Shown: positions 49,412 through 50,372 of the stretch, piece after piece
How positions within the stretch are numbered: the first letter of the stretch is position 1
Layout: each line of letters starts with the position of its first letter
Origin: an uncultured Duganella sp.
Lineage (GTDB): Bacteria > Pseudomonadota > Gammaproteobacteria > Burkholderiales > Burkholderiaceae
Direction of reading: 5' to 3'
Length of the DNA stretch: 50,372 nt
Assembly: GCA_946482635.1 (NCBI GenBank)
Contig: CAMLSG010000009.1
Location: forward strand, 1-50,372
The notes under the pieces: generated by a model
Database searches by the model: none
Seen by the model: only the letters and a program-made list of their open reading frames with translations
Told to the model about the DNA's origin: nothing
Program-made: the position numbers and the translations under genes

Positions 49412-50372
49412 ATGAACCTGACACTCCTGGCGGCCCTTGCCGCTTCCACCCTCGGAACCTCGGGGGCCTTTGACCAGCAGGGCCGCTTGTGGGTGGCGCA
49501 CACTGGCGACAACGGCATCGTGCTGCAAACGAGCGCCGACGAGGGCCGCAACTGGACCCCGCCGCGCCAGGTTTTGCCCAAGCCGGAAACGGTGGAAGCG
49601 AACGGCGAAGCGCGCCCCAAGATCGCCTTCGGCCCCCAAGGCCAGCTCTATCTGAGCTACACCCAAACGTTGGGCAAACACCACACCGGCAACATCCGCT
49701 TCATCCGTTCGCTGGACGGCGGGCAGACTTTTTCGCCCCCGTACACGGTGCAGCGCGACCGCGCCCCGATCGGCCACCGCTTCGACGACATCCAGGTCGA
49801 CCCGCAGGGCCGCATTTTCCTGGCCTGGCTGGACCAGCGCGACAAGGACGCCGCGCAGGCCGCCCAGCGCCCCTACCGCGGTATCGCCGTCTATTACGCC
49901 GTCTCCACCGACGGCGGGGCCAGTTTCGGCGAAGACGCCAAGCTGGCCGACCACACCTGCGAATGCTGCCGCATCGCCACCGCCGTGGCGCCGGATGGAA
50001 GGGTCGCCGCCATGTGGCGCCATATCTTCGAGCCGAACATCCGCGACCATGCCGTGGCCTGGCTGCCGGCCAACGGCAAACCTGCCGCGCCGGCGCGCGC
50101 TACGGAGGACGGCTGGAAGATCGACGCCTGCCCGCATCACGGCCCGTCGCTGGCTTTCGATTCCAAGGGCCAGCGCCACCAGGCCTGGTTCAGCGCGGCC
50201 GGCGATGAAGGCGGCGCGTTCTATTCCGGGAATGGACAGTTGATGCGCCTTGGCGGCCCGCAGGCGGAACACGCGGAGGTTGCGGCCGCGGGCCAGCGCG
50301 TCGCCGTCGTCTGGAAAGAGTTCGACGGCACGGCAACCGGCATCCACGCGCAGGTATCGCCCGATGGCGGCG
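49412..50372 (+). CDS. BNR/sialidase-like exported protein, C-terminus off window
   Basis: About 320 residues are visible and the frame is open at the right edge. From ATG 49412 the N-terminus is MNLTLLAALAASTLGTSGAF, a weak signal peptide; GTG 49388 is an alternative that overlaps the TGA of a 7-codon frame (49368-49391), which has AAGGAAA upstream. At least three Asp-box repeats are seen (SADEGRNWT, SLDGGQTFS, STDGGASFG), as in sialidase-type propellers. A CECCR cluster follows in the next blade. No Arg triad can be confirmed, so it may be a non-sialidase propeller. It is divergent from the TonB receptor. Confidence 0.72.
   Translation, partial: MNLTLLAALAASTLGTSGAFDQQGRLWVAHTGDNGIVLQTSADEGRNWTPPRQVLPKPETVEANGEARPKIAFGPQGQLYLSYTQTLGKHHTGNIRFIRSLDGGQTFSPPYTVQRDRAPIGHRFDDIQVDPQGRIFLAWLDQRDKDAAQAAQRPYRGIAVYYAVSTDGGASFGEDAKLADHTCECCRIATAVAPDGRVAAMWRHIFEPNIRDHAVAWLPANGKPAAPARATEDGWKIDACPHHGPSLAFDSKGQRHQAWFSAAGDEGGAFYSGNGQLMRLGGPQAEHAEVAAAGQRVAVVWKEFDGTATGIHAQVSPDGG

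Overview
The window is GC-rich chromosomal DNA. It most resembles a betaproteobacterium of the Massilia/Duganella group (Oxalobacteraceae). This placement is inferred from protein style and gene content (GluQ, GguC/AraD1-type L-arabinose oxidation, TonB-linked polysaccharide use); no rRNA or other decisive marker is present.

Region 1 (1-3168) holds an M20 metallopeptidase running off the left edge, a family-3 periplasmic binding protein just upstream of it in the same operon, and a divergent MFS exporter.

Region 2 (3165-12572) is the most unusual part. Two divergent operons resemble the poorly understood Acinetobacter 'Fil' putative pilus system. The leftward operon has four small exported proteins that share a mature-N-terminal motif of the form D/E-x-x-L-S-x-V-x-G/A-Q/R-D. 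The rightward operon encodes an exported stand-alone C39 cysteine peptidase (FilB-like), an outer-membrane barrel (FilC-like), a FadL-type barrel (FilD-like), a DUF2059-type protein, an AraC-type regulator, a chimera joining a MshEN/GspE-N helical module to a FilA-like exported domain, and an exported START/SRPBCC-like protein. The shared motif looks like a degenerate double-glycine C39 cleavage site placed after a Sec signal peptide. This suggests that the peptidase matures these proteins in the periplasm.

Region 3 (12586-15365) has an exported DUF4019-like protein, a FadR-type GntR regulator, and a compact AT-richer island of about 0.8 kb (14402-15204). The island is bounded by degenerate inverted repeats, carries GTCTAAA motifs about 31 bp apart on both sides, and holds one gene. 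It looks like a non-autonomous or decayed transposon whose ends carry several transposase-binding sites.

Region 4 (15366-22166) is housekeeping and accessory: M28 aminopeptidase, glutamyl-Q tRNA(Asp) synthetase (gluQ), a DUF4124 protein, a small membrane protein, an alpha/beta hydrolase, a 61-residue protein, and a LysR regulator divergent from the exporter mdtH.

Region 5 (22305 to the right edge) is a large L-arabinan/L-arabinose locus. Polymer use starts with a TonB receptor, secreted GH43 endo-arabinanase-like enzymes, a GH51 arabinofuranosidase, a GH127 beta-L-arabinofuranosidase, and a GH97 enzyme. Uptake goes through a GPH symporter and a YtfQRT-YjfF-type furanose ABC transporter. A GH43 without a signal peptide and an aldose epimerase act inside the cell. 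Free L-arabinose is then oxidised by a complete non-phosphorylative pathway: SDR dehydrogenase, lactonase, L-arabonate dehydratase, AraD1 dehydratase, and 2-oxoglutarate semialdehyde dehydrogenase. A GbpR-like LysR regulator sits at the end. A BNR/sialidase-like gene, divergent from the TonB receptor, is cut by the right edge.
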